DNA of 64,000 nt from Nephromyces sp. MM_2019. Its lineage: Eukaryota; Apicomplexa; Aconoidasida; Nephromycida. Where the stretch lies: NCBI GenBank assembly GCA_015657535.1, contig JADHZB010001682.1, forward strand, positions 39,471 through 103,470, written 5' to 3'. Positions 23,400-36,125 of this stretch are shown one piece after another; within the stretch, counting starts at the first letter, position 1; the number at the start of each line of letters is the position of its first letter. The notes under the pieces were generated by a model that worked only from the letters and a program-made list of their open reading frames with translations, was not told where the DNA came from and ran no database searches. The translations under genes were made by a program, and so were the position numbers.

Positions 23400-26300
23400 C
23401 CAAATTTTGCATGCAGCTTCTAATTATGGGAGAAGATTTCGTTTGGATTTCACTGCTGCGCTGCCTAATGCAGTTACAAAAAAATAGCATACTCTGAGGA
23501 TATGAGTTGAGACGTTATTTGTAGGAACTGTCCATGCTCTACTATTTGCTTTTATTTCTCGTCATCCTACGAGAATCTATTTAACAGGTGCAACAGGCGC
23601 CTTATGAAATTTTTTTAAAGCAAGATTTTCCAGCGTATTCATCTAAATTTCTTAATTATCACGATTGATAGCTTTTTGAGGTTACGGTGATACTTAGAAT
23701 AAAATTCAGGCTTCCTCAAAGATCTTCCTTGCGTTTCGAGTAGTCGGATGCGAGTGGTGCTTTAGTCCATTTTTTTTCGCGGGATATTCTAAGGTAGAGC
23801 AGCGAATACTGATGGTCTTAGTTTCCTCTCATTGTGTAATTTTTGGTTTTTCTAATAGCCTTGTTTTGTGGTGTTAATGATACTTGCTACCGCTTACATT
23901 CATGAGCAAATTTTAATAAGGACATAGTGCCGGAATTACTGCTACTTGTTGACACCAAATAAGGTACTTATCGGTATGAAAAAAAGTGGTTTCCCAGGGC
24001 TTTGTACGCATGCTCTTGACGTAATAGGTGCCAGTAAATGGCGCATGTTCAGCTTAGAGTTATCTTGGCGTACGCGCTTGCTCTCGTAGAGTCCTTACTC
24101 TGTTTAAAAGCTAAATGCAACGGCTGTATGTACACGAAGTATGTTTTGTGCCTTCAGGTAAATTTCCTAGCATGAAATAATGATATTTTCATAGTGTTTG
24201 CCGTATAAATTTTAAAGCATGCTTGAAGTTAGTTTTAGACAATATTGAGGATCACGTTTTTCAAAGGGTTCGCTTGTTGTGTTGTTCTCCTTTCGTGCTT
24301 AAATATAACTATTTATCTTGTACAGTAAGCAAATTAATTTCCATACGGTACTTGTATGCCAATACCATCCCGCGGTTGGCTTAATCTTCAATATTGCGCA
24401 TTAAGATCTGTTTTACGCCCTGATGTTTTTATTTTCTCGCTCAGCAGTTAGATTTGGGGTTCCTCCAGAGTAAATGTTTGTATTTCTTACCCTTGAAAGT
24501 GCAAAAACAACGGATTTTTATCAGCCTGCTCGAGGAACTAGCTTTTTTTTGTGTGAATAATGTCCAGGCTATGTAGCAGCTGCTACCTTTCAAAGATTCT
24601 TCCAAAAAATGTGGCCCCGATCTGTATAAAGTTTGTGCTCAAATCAATTATGAAATCGACATCTTCTTTGTGTCTCCCAAACTAAAATTAAATCTTTTAT
24701 TGCCACGTGTTCCAATTTTTACCTATTTGACTTACTATATATGCTATGCGTATAAGCTTTCTCTTCCAGCTCCTTCATTTTATATAATTCGAATTTTTTG
24801 TATTTTTTTAAGTTAAGAATCCATGCGATGAAAGAAATTTAAGCGTGCTAAGCATCTTATTGATTCTTCTTAATATAATCTGTGTCCTCGGATACTTAAG
24901 CGCGTAAATCCTTAGAAATTGTTGAGTACGATTTTATGAGTGGTGGTAGAATATGGCATGCTTAGGTATATATTTGATCTATAACCTGGCCAGACTCCAA
25001 GCTTTCCTCGTTGACTCTTCAAAAGCTTTCGATGTTGTTGGAAAGTTACGAATTACAGCCGTTGTACTCGTGGTAGTTAAATCTGGATTTACTAATATAC
25101 CTCATAGGCTTTGAAATATACTTGTGCACGAAAAGCTAATTTATAATGGGGACTCAGCAGTATCTTAAGGGCCTGCCTCTGAGGCTTGAGTATCAAACTA
25201 ATTTTTATGATCAGCGCAATATAAATCTACACTGACCTTTCCTGCATGTACATAGCCTTTAAAAAGTGGGAAAACTGTGCCTTCATGGTGCCCGGTAGGT
25301 CACTGTTATATGCTTCCTTCTTCATTTGCAAGAGTCAAAAGCATAGAAATGATCAATGCAACTGAATGAAGACCTGCCTATAATTTTGATGCAATGAGGA
25401 TGGTGGTATTACTTCGACTAAGGACTGAATAATATCTGAGCGATAAAAAATACTTGCAATGGCACTCCCACTGTATATATTTTGTTATATCCAAGCTGCC
25501 TCACATTTTATGGGTAGCCAAGATCTCTTCTTTTATCAGTGGATAGATGGATAATATCATTTTAGTATGCAGAATTGGAAATTGGTGCTCAAATATTATA
25601 AAAACTTGGGACTATCAAATTTACCCATCATCCAACCAGGCAGTCCTCCTCTTCCAATAGAAGTTAACTGTCTCTTATCTCTGCTAATTATCAGCAGTGC
25701 TGAGTCATGTGTGGTCTACGCGCTCGTAGAAGCCTTCTTGCTACGCGCGCAATGCTTCCTCTTTGTGAGGCAAACCTCTTCCTTCAATTTAAAGGTTAAT
25801 AGTAAGGCAGGGAATTAGAATTGGTAGAATTTTGTTTATACAGTCCCGTAAGTGGAGGGTTAGCAATTTTTCTTCGTTTTCACTGCTCATCAAATTTAGT
25901 TTGAAGTTTATAATCTAATGAAGTGCTGTTTTTGCATGATCAAGGTAGAACTGATTCTCTGGGTGAGGTCACCCCCGTGCTGTACTATTGGGTTGAAGCG
26001 TAAGACAGGAGCAAATATGCGTAGATCATTGCGTTAATCAATACCGATTAGTGTGTGGTTATATCTGCTAATTATTCAGTAGAGTTTGCATATATCAGGA
26101 TCTTGCAGGACCTTCGACAGCTTAACTAAGAAAAATGTGCCCGCTCTTGCATCATAAGTAATAAAAATTCAGATATATTTCGTGAAAAGGCAAGAAATTC
26201 AATGCTTTCTCGGATACTTGGGCTGACGCAAGGGGTGATTCACCAAAAAATATTGGAAAAAAGTTTTCAGCATATTCGTGTATCCTTCCAACTTTAGTAC

Positions 26301-27870
26301 TGCCATTTCACTGAGCGCATTCATCAATTGGTCTTCGGGAGACGAAAAGCATTTCTGCTTTTCTTATGCTTCCTTTGCAAAGTTTTACTCGAGTTCGAAT
26401 CCATTGGGATGGGTGGATTTCTGTGAGCAGAGGAGGAGGGTGGCTACCGCTAAATTTGTCTGCGGAGAATTTCCAGGTTGAATTTTCATTGGGTTTTACA
26501 AAATTCTGCACCTGATATATCAGTGACTTCCAGATGCGAGAGGGGCCATAGTACGCGAGCGTTGAGCTGCGATGTTGCATTGGATGGGGCCCTTATATGT
26601 ATAATTTCAACGTACATTTTTTAAAATCATCTCTGAATGTATTTTCCTTCGGGTCTTTCTACTAGTAAGTGCTTAAGTGTAGGACAACAAGGCGTCGTTA
26701 GTGCTAGGGGTCCTTGTGCATTTCATTACGAACTTAATTAGGATATCAAGCAATAGAGCAAGAAATTTAGGATTACTGTTATTTGAAAATGATGCTTTTC
26801 AGGTTATATATGCCACTTTCCTCGAATGTGAAGTTTTATGCTTTGCCTAGAAACTCGAATAAATTCAGCGGTGAGCCGCTGTTAGCGTTAGCATGGCATG
26901 CTTTAGGCATGTCGTAAACCTAATTTAGATACTAGCGTGTTAATTAGTTGTGGCACAGCGATCCAAAATTTCCGCAAAATCCGGTTACTTGAATTATCTT
27001 CTTTTTGCTGTTTACTTGGATTACACGCAAACATGCGAGATTGCAAATGATATGCTCTAATTAAGTTTGCTTTTTGCATGCTACGAAAGTATCTCATCCA
27101 GAATGAGCTAGGGTTTGCTTATTTAACAAGGCTGCTTGTACACAGGTGGCAGACGTGGCGGAAATGCAATTCTAGCCAGCTACTCGATTGCTTTAAAATC
27201 TTTGATGACTTGCATGACTGAAAAAGCGCCATTTTCTGACGCTTTCAAAAGGCCGTAGAAAATATGGATATAGCTGCTGAGCGCATTTACATCAGGGAAT
27301 AAATGTTTAGTAAAAAGTAACAAGTTAATTTTTGCCCTGGATTCGCGCTACTGATGGCCTAGACATCACCTTTCGCGATGATTATTACTTTGATCTAGTC
27401 GGAGTCCTTAAAGTCATTGAGGTCCCATACTCGTTACCACCAGGGGATAACAAGGTACATCATAGGCGCTGTGGTGGATGGGCCAACGAAAACTTGAGCT
27501 ATTTTTTGGTTTAAATGAACTGCCCAAGGGCTTCCTTAGAATTTTTGAACTTGCTGCGATCATCGGATAATATTATTTGCCACTCAAGTTTTTTTCGTTG
27601 AAAATGTGTTCCACTATCAGCGTCTCGGCGCAAAAAAAAGAAGCGAAAAAACAATCGCATGCAAATTCTGAAAGGTAGTGTATAACAAAGCCCGAAGTTT
27701 TGTGGCAGTTACTGAAGTCGCATGTGGTGTCCTTGCATACACTTCTTCGTAGCTGTGTACATGTCGCATCTAGCTTTCAGAAAGGATACCTTTGCGTGCC
27801 ACTCTTGTATACGTATTCCGCGTAAAACCCTGGAGAATACAGCAACAGGTATTAAATCCGTGTTTTCCTG
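23400..27870. other. 4.5-kb stretch without a supported gene
   Basis: I scanned both strands for exon-like segments with splice borders and found none convincing. The frames at 25567-25818, 26278-26481, 26308-26580 (-) and 27332-27514 are short and lack family signals. Small or fast-evolving genes with several introns could be missed. Confidence 0.4.
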
Positions 27871-29995
27871 ATGTGGAGGAAAATCTTCACGCTGAATTTT
27901 TATGCCAGAAGCACCTTCTTTTTAGTTGGAGGCAGCCTGGCCTATGCTTTCACAAATCCTGATGAGGGAAGTGTTGTTGATGTCTTCCCAGCTGCTAGAC
28001 AGCGGGAACATGCCTTCCTATCATTCTACCAGATTGACACAAAAAAGGATTCTAATTTTCGGAATGACATCAAGAATATCCATCGTTTCTATCAACAACA
28101 AAAAGGTAGGATACCAAGAACAGGAGACTTCGCATCAAGAATGATGCTAATAGCGTAAAAGTGTAGCCACTAGTATTAGTACTATAGAAAGTGTCTTCGA
28201 ATGAGCATATTGCTTGAGGTGGAAAAGTGAGTAATATAAGCAGAGAGGACGCAAACGAGAACCTTAAAGGACGGCCAATATTTCAAATTAGTTCGCATAG
28301 TTACCGCCACGTTGATTCTATGTGCTATCTGTCCTGAGTTGAACTGTGAGGCGTATGGTAGCTAGTATAGTCCTTACTGCTTTCTATCTACTTGTTTAAG
28401 AAAATTACAATTTTTATGGATGTTTTTGGCTGCATAGCATTGTCAAGTAAAATTCTTGTATGCCATGGCGTATTCCATAGCATTTGTTCATACGTTTTCC
28501 CCTAATCTTGACGCTGTTCTTGCATAGGAGGCGCTGTTCACTAAGTACGTACTGGCACTAATTTGTTCTAGTAGGAAAAGTAGCGCTGCCAATGTTTTCT
28601 TGGAAAATATTTTTTGAATAGGTGTAAGACGAAGTGCTTTTATTCTAAAATAATAAGGTGACGTGACGTGTGCTCTTGGACGAGCCTTTTTTGTGCGATT
28701 TGAAACTTGTATTTTGTGCTTTTCGAAGTGTACCCTATGTTTAGCTAAATTTCGAGCATACATTTTTAGGCTGCATTGCGTGCCAAAGTATTTTACCACT
28801 CAGATTGAAGCATTTTCACATTCTATTTTTTTGAAAGATGATATTTTTAGTATTAAGTAAGGATTATGAAGTTCGCCGCCGGAAGCTGCCACAATTACGG
28901 CTCTCATGTTTGCTCTGCCTCTATTACACAGTCCTTGATGATGAGCTCATGATTTTTTACAAGCACTCATTCCCAATTGTGTATTTCGTATTTATTTGTT
29001 AGCTTTATATGAAGTAGTCCGGTGTGAATCTAAGAACATAGAGAGCCGGTTTATGCCGTGGATATTTTGAAATCGGAAATACTGCTCTTCATTTTTTCTG
29101 TGCTGTATGCAACTATTTTTTGAGGTAAACATCTCCTTGGCTGTAAGCTTTTTGGCAATAGTTGGTCTAAGTTATCGTCCTATTTTAGGCGAAGCTCGCT
29201 TGACAACCTTTTCTGAACTGAATTTTCGTCTTTGAATAACGCTGTTGCATATTTGGAATGCAGCGAAAAAAATGCTTACTACAGCGGTACCACACGCTCT
29301 TAACATTCATCTTTTTTTCTGCTAGCGTAGCGTTTACGAAATACTAGGTTTGTTCAATAAAACTGCTTTTTACCTAGTGGTTCCGTATATGAAAAAGGTT
29401 AAAATACGGGGGAAATTTAATGAGTTGCCCATACCAAATGTTAACCTGCAGCTACGGTGTAGAAATGCTGGGATTATAATACAAAACTTACATGCATAGT
29501 GAAGCGTTTTCACATTTCAATATTTCCCCTTTTTTCAAAACACGCGAATCATCGTTCCCTGGATAAACTAGCATGAGCACGTTCTAATTATGGTCCTTTT
29601 ATAGCTGGTCAGGTTTATGTGGAAAAACATGATATATGCTGCTTTCAATTCTGCTTGGTTTCAGTTTAAAAGATAGAGCTGCTTCAAAAAATGGGGCATT
29701 ATCTATGGAACTAGTATGATATGTCATCTTATTTTCCGATCATCTGTATGTATCAGGTTACTTATTTACGAGTATGTTGAAAGCTGAAGGTGAGAACGAA
29801 ACTGCTAATGATGATGCTTTCCCTTTTCAATATTTTAGCGTCAGCACATGGATGAATCCTGACTCATTCAGGCTGTCTCGTGATCGTCCCACAGCAATTA
29901 GATTGCAGCAAGAAGTTGCTCAGAGTGTGGAATCCTCTGATGTAGTAATGTATAAGATTGTTGCTGATGATAGCGAATACCTACCAACACTTTAA
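27871..29995 (+). CDS. Small secreted protein, 157 aa (2 exons)
   Basis: Exon 1 (27871-28105) begins MWRKIFTLNFYARSTFFLVG, a signal-peptide-like N-terminus, and ends in phase 1 at donor GTAGGA. Exon 2 (29757-29995) follows acceptor TGTATCAG, restores the frame and ends at TAA (474 nt in total). The mature part is polar and mildly acidic, with NIHRFYQQQKG, FPFQYFSVSTWMNPDSF and a C-terminus DDSEYLPTL. I recognise no domain. The 1.65-kb intron is long for a small gene, so an extra internal exon is possible. A GTAGTA donor at 29943 could alternatively lead to the orphan exon at 31402, which is also phase 0. Confidence 0.55.
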
Positions 29996-31401
29996 TGTGG
30001 GGTTCATTTTGGAAATATGTTTCTGTAAATTTGGAATCCAGAATATATCAATTTTGTCATAATTATGGTAACTATTCGATGGCGCATGTCCATTCAAGCT
30101 GCACCCCTTTATTTAATGAGTTATTTGAAGCTATGATTAGTCAAATTATAAAAAATTACTAATATTGGAATCTAATTAAAATGTTTTTGATTGGAGTGTC
30201 TTATTAAATTATCATTATGCAAGTGGCCTATTATCAGCTAAAGCTGCCGTTAGTATAAGGTTTGAAGCATCAGCCCTTTTTAAAAACTTTTTGGTAGTTA
30301 CTATACATGTATTCAGGTTAGAAGCAGTTTTCTTGTCTATTGAAGTTGATTGGATTTCCTGATAGTTTGTTTTTCTATTGAAATTTTTTTCGTTATTTAA
30401 AAACTTCTATTTTGTAAGGAATATCATTTTCATGCCAAGCTTAACTACTGGGAAACTCCTAGGTTATTAGCTGCCTTCACTTCGCTATTATTAATACTTG
30501 GTTATTTCTCTCGTACAGCATAAGCAAGTCACCCAAGGACAAACACGCAGTAGTTAAAATTTTATGGAGTGCCTCTCGGACTTACTACTATGTTTTAATA
30601 ATTAGGCAAAAGCACGAACTGTTAAAATATCTATTAGGTTATGCGTTAAAGTTTTTTAGTTTAGTTTATAGTTATTTAAAATTTGAATTAAACGCACTAT
30701 CAATGAGAATTGATTCTGAATTTTCTTGCTAGCTGCATCAAAATTTTTAACTTTAAAGTGGTAAGGTGGCCACTTTAGCATAAGTTTTGATCAGCTCATA
30801 AGTTGTCGTGGAGGCTGTATATGGAAAATAATATCATATCTTTTGTTAGCTATTTTTCTATAAGTTTGTGCATTCTTTAATTAGGTAGCCTAATTTTATA
30901 AGGAGTGTGTGTGTTACAACATTCTCAAACTACGTAGATGAATCTTTAGGAACAAACTTCTGAAGCTCTATGTTTATACTTTCTGTTGGCTGCTAATCGC
31001 TTTCGCTGCATGGGCAAGAGTTGATAGGACTTTCGTTATCACATTGATATTATGAATATATCACGGAATATTTTGATACCTCAACACTTAGACTTTCTTC
31101 TTTGAAATACCTTCGTCGTCCAAAATTTTTGAAATTTATATTTTGGCCTAACTTGCATGATTTTTTTTTATAGTTTTTGCACTTCTATATTTATTGCTGT
31201 GCCTTGCTTACCGCGTACTCTTTCAATAGTGTAATGAGTATCTTGTAAAGAAATCAAATTATTAGCTTCTGACTCTGAGGTTAGCTTCAAATGCCTAGGC
31301 CCGATTTACTCTTTTTTAAGCATTAATTTCTTACGCTGGAGTCGCTTCTCTCCTTATTTTGGTCTCCCATCTAATGATTGGCGTCTACTTGATGGTTCCA
31401 G

Positions 31402-31521
31402 AAAGCAAGTCGTGAAAAGGGACTGACTCTGCTTGCAAAATATGAAAACGCAGTACAAGGATGCTACATGAACATGGGTATAGCTCCAGAAGATTTGGCG
31501 CTAAGCAAAAAATTTGTGTAA
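31402..31521 (+). CDS. Orphan terminal exon (39 codons plus stop), gene unassigned
   Basis: After an acceptor-like TTCCAG, the frame reads KASREKGLTLLAKYENAVQG and ends MGIAPEDLALSKKFV followed by TAA. Its composition and amphipathic pattern are clearly protein-like, unlike the flanking AT-rich DNA. An in-frame TGA just upstream means it must begin by splicing. No preceding exon is evident between 30000 and 31400. It could be the last exon of the 27871 gene if a weak donor at 29943 is used (phase 0 to 0), or of a small separate gene. Confidence 0.4.
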   Translation, partial: KASREKGLTLLAKYENAVQGCYMNMGIAPEDLALSKKFV

Positions 31522-31845
31522 TGGTCTGGCTGCAGATTTTAAAGTAATTATGCAGCATCTGTGCAAGTTCTCGCTTTGCTAGATGTGCCGCTTAGAGTTA
31601 TTTTGGCGGTATGATATGCTTGAAGCACTCGATTTGAGATTAATAGCTTATTTCTGCAGAGCAAGTGCTTCCGCGAGTTCTCTTAGACCTGAGATGGATA
31701 ATTGCACATTTCTCTTGTATCAGAAATCAGACTAACAAGGAAATACATAGCATTAAGAATCAATGGCATAATAAATCCCCCGAGCATAATGTGCGATGAA
31801 GGGTATCTTTCAGAAAATTGAATAACCGCTTTTTAAGATGGTGAA

Positions 31846-31874
31846 CTATTATATTTTCCGGAAAAATATAATAG
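31846..31874. repeat. Near-perfect palindrome centred on CCGG
   Basis: The arms CTATTATATTTT and AAAATATAATAG flank CCGG with one extra A on the right. It can form a hairpin or cruciform in intergenic DNA. Confidence 0.7.
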
Positions 31875-33626
31875 CGATACCTGGCTAACATGGATGTCGA
31901 AAATTCACCCCGTGGAATTTTTTTCCGGATACATGCTTTGGGGCGCTGGTAGCAGTAACGAAGTTAGTACCTTTGAAATCAGTTACCTTTAACTTTATAA
32001 AAGAGTATTTAGCTTAGTACTAAGCGGAATACCTGAGACTTGCGGTAATTACAGTCGTAGCAACGGGGGAAAGAATCGAACAAAAGCCGTGGGATAGGCT
32101 CGTTTTGAGTATTAAGTCACTCTAGGGGAGTATTTTCTGCGAGCTTCCTAGTAGCTGCTTTGTAAAGTGTAGAAGCAGGAATGCGAAGAAATTATTCAGC
32201 TAGTATTTTCATATGGAAAATGCGTTTTTACGGAACTGCGTGTGTTGCAATATTTTATTTTTGCTGAACGTCGCAATTATTCGGCAGCGACTACGAGTGC
32301 CGTAAATAGTTCGCAAACCTTTCTAGAATATTGCGTAAAAGTTGACTTCATAATGAGTCGCCACAATGAGCACTTGAATGCTCGAGAAAGCTTATTAACG
32401 TAGGTGCTCTCTTTATGTGAACATGACATAGTCAGCAACTGTCTGGGACCACTTCTACCGGTTGTCATATTGCTACATGATAGCATGCTTGGCTCCCGCA
32501 GTGTAGCTTATGGGAAGGCTGCGTATCTTCTGGTACCTGCTACTTGCTGCCACAACTGAGTTTGCAGGATTATTGGAACGGCTGGTGTCCCTTATTACTG
32601 TTCTCTGTTTCCGGGCTATACATACTGTCTTTGGTGTTAGGGCTTATTTAACGTAACAATATGCCCCTGGGCTACCAGGAAAACGCAGGTAAAACGAATA
32701 CGCACAGATCAAATGAATACTGTAGAAAAAACTGATACTGCAAGTAAAGCCACGTATAGATGAAACACATACTGCGGATGAAACTGACACTGCAGGTAGA
32801 ATAGGTACTGCATTCAAACAAAAACTAGATTTTTAGTTTGAAATTAATACTTTAAGTTGCTCTCCGCATATGGACTCTGAAGGATCAATTTGGACAGTCC
32901 TGCAGCCATTGTTACTAGTTTCAGGGATATATTTTAAAGGTGAATTTCTATGCTAGGCAATTGGCACAAATTTTTGTCCTTCGAACCACCACTAGTAGTT
33001 TTTCTTGAAGTTTCTAGAGCACGGGATTATGTTCTTAATGAAGTTTAAAAACCACTTGCTACCACTTTGGCGGCGCTTTGGACTAATCTCTGCACACGCT
33101 CGTCCGTTTTGGACCAAGCTGCCATTGATGCCCCCCGATAAATCACGGGGCTAGCGCATGGTGAACTTTCAAAACGCGCCGTAAAAGACCTAGGGCAGCA
33201 TGTAAGCCTTTGTAATCCTTGAGCGCCTGCAAGACTGGACCTTTTAATGGTAAATGCCCTGCGCAAATAAGCTTAAGTCTAGAACTTCATCAACCATCTT
33301 ACCCTAAGACGATACATATCCAAGCACGTAGATGCGCAGACGAAATTTCTCGTTTGGCCTCTACTTTGATTAGTTTTGCGTTGTTTGCTTCTCGGAATCG
33401 ATACTTTTGATGTTGAACCATCTGCAGAGTTGAAGATATCGCAAACCAAGTTCTAAACTTGGATTTACCAGGTCTGAGCATGAATTAGGTCGTGGTCTTT
33501 TTTCGGAATGAAACTGAGGAGTGCCTGCAACCTTATGTTGCACCGGAAGAATACTCTAGTTTTGTCCAAAGTAAGATCCATATGCTCTGGAGCATGAATT
33601 CTGATAAAGCTTAGGTTCTGTGAAGC

Positions 33627-36125
33627 ATGAGTTTTGATAAACGTAGAGAGCGAGTTACTCGTTCATTAGTGTCCAGCGAGAAGCTTGGTTTATTGCATAA
33701 AAATGTGGAGACAGATCTTCCGTGCAATGCTAAGGATTTCTCCAAAGTTGCAGCGGCATCAACGGAAGCCATTGGACCTGAGGACCAACATCAACCTGAA
33801 GAAGGAACCACAGTCGATGGACTCGGCTATTCTTCGTCTGTCTCGTCGTTCGCAGGCAATTACCTCTCCCATGGTACCACACCGAGAGCATCTGAGAATT
33901 ACGTAGATCGGTCTCTGAAGGGTTCTATAGATGTTGCCATATCTGCTGCATGTAAATTTATCAACTCTTGCCCGGACTTTGTCACTTTGAGTAGTTGCTC
34001 GGGTCGTATATCTTTGTTTTTAAGACCAATTAGAAGGAATTTTAGTATTAAAAACTGCCGTCTCTCAACACAATCTCCATGTCCGCGAGATAAGAAGTCA
34101 CGAGATGAGGGGTCACGAGATGAGGAGTCACGAGATAAGAAGTTCACCGGAGAGAATAATCATGACTACCGAGTGGCTGACGCAGGCAGTTATGCATTGT
34201 CGACTTCTGCCACGAGTTTTGATGCATTTATCCGTGGTCACAGTAATGACACAGTACTTGAAACTAGGAATTCTAAGCCCTGTTTCCAGCCTGCCAATTC
34301 CTGTGTGCATCCAATGCAGGCATTTGATGGTCCTATGGATGGCCTTTCTGCAACCCTGAGCAGTAAAAGTAACCGTGCTAATGATAGGTGGACTTCTAGT
34401 AAGCCACAGGGTGATAATGAGGCATTGAAATCCCAGGGAAAAATTATAGGTTTGGATGTTGGGAATAGTGTGCCAAGCTTTGACCTTGGCAGTGATGCCC
34501 TTTTAAATCTGAACTCCTTTCCACCCATGTCATTGAGGCTCGGAGCACAAGAGGAACTAACCACGGACTACGTAAGGGGCATGCAGTCTCAATCTTTGTT
34601 AATTAAGTCTCTTGGTGATCCTGGACTGGATAAAAATGCTATTCCCCACACGCCATCCTCTATAGGGAAGTCACGTCCTAAGTACGAAGGTCGTTTACTG
34701 AATGTTTCCCATGTTCCAATTAGCAGCTGCTATGATTTTTTTTCCCCAAAAAAGTGGAATGTAGTGCACAATCCTCGAAAAAAGGAAATTATCAAAGCAG
34801 GGCGTTTTGGCGATGAAAATTTGCATTATAAAGACGGGAGCAGAGGTGTCCTTAAAGAGGGAAGCTTTTCGTTGCCAGACGAGCTCTCTCGCCGTGCTTC
34901 TACTGTCGGCTGCTCTTCATCGGATGCTCGTGTTGCTCCTTCTAAACAGTTAACTTCTGTTGTCATCCAACGCTCCAGTGATGCATCTGGCTGCTCTCCG
35001 TGTAGCCAGCAGGCTTGGCAACCTTTAGATTGTCCATCAACGTGCTCTTTATCGTTTCCTTACATGCCTGTAAGCTACCCGTCTAACTACAGTGTGATTC
35101 TGAAAATGGAGCCTGTAGTGCTACATGTTGAGTGTAGAAGTCTAGCTTCGGCGTATAAGCTCTTGCGGATTTCTCACAAGAGTGGGTTGATGCAATCCGC
35201 GATATCAGCTTTAGGGAAGCGCATTATAGTTGCAGTTAGGGGTTCCAATGTATTCGAGGCCCCAATTTTTACTGTTACTGATGAAGACACTTCAGAGTCA
35301 ACAGAGGCGCTTAGTCCACTTTTGGCATATGCAGAGCAATTAGTTTATTCCCTTCATAATCATCCTCAGGCTGATTCTCTATCGATTCTTGGAAATCGCA
35401 ACGGAAAGCCAGATAAAAAGGTTAAATTTGTGCTTGATGCAGCCCAGTTAAGCTATTATATTGAAGTATGCAATGAAAAACTCTTAAATAACTTGGCGAG
35501 TATAGAGCGTTTCGAGTCTGTTTTGAACAAGGAAATAAATGGAGCGGGTACTTCCAAAGAAAAAACAGTTTTAAAGACAGTGTTTGAAACCTTTGAAGGA
35601 GAGAGAAAGCCTAGTGAAGGCAAAGAACTCGACTGTTTCTCAGGAGACTTTCAAAGCCCTAAGGAAAGCGTTGCTCGTTGCTCGATAATTTCTAAAAAGA
35701 ACGCTGCAAATCTCTGTGCCACTAATGATGCGAAGAAGAAACTAGGAGGGAGCAAACTAGTGAGTAGTAAGTTTTCGGTTGAGAAGCATAATGCAGTATC
35801 TTTTCCAGAAATTTCTAGATTGAATGGTCATGCTGAGCAAAGTCAGGTGCCCCTCCTTGAAGCCACGGTTACACACGAAGGTATAGAAGATGTAGCTGGC
35901 ACAGAGTGCAATAATATTTCGAAAAAGATGGTCAAGATGGATCGAACTGGGAAGGAGCTAGCTCTAGATGAGCAAATTTCTCTCGACAAACGTTTAAATA
36001 TGTCAAAAATTAGTATACCTATGGCTGCTAGTTCCCATTTATTGGAAAAAAAGAAATCTGAAGTTGATGCTCATCCTCCATTATGGGATGTGCTTGAATG
36101 GGATATTGATCCGGTTGGTTTTTAA
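33627..36125 (+). other. TYW3 domain segment (first exon, 829-832 codons)
   Basis: The N-terminal hallmark is at residues 94-131: DRSLKGSIDVAI, FINSCPDFVTLSSCSGRISL. SSCSGRI is the TYW3 signature. The second half is at about 490-560 (MEPVVLHVECRSLASAYKLL, SGLMQSAISALGKRIIVAVRG) and about 600-640 (LSYYIEVCNEKLLNN). These match the family pattern E-P-x-x-x-x-V-x-C-R-x-L and x-x-N-E-K-x-x-x-N. A Ser/Asp-rich insert of about 360 residues (132-490) splits the domain, and a further 190-residue polar tail precedes the kelch part. ATG 33627 is the first in-frame start. Confidence 0.88.

Larger units (their letters stand above)
29996..33626. other. AT-rich stretch with one orphan exon, otherwise no gene seen
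   Basis: Apart from 31402-31521 I find no supported coding segment. 33045-33480 is less AT-rich and has open frames on both strands, but no domain or splice evidence. Confidence 0.4.
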
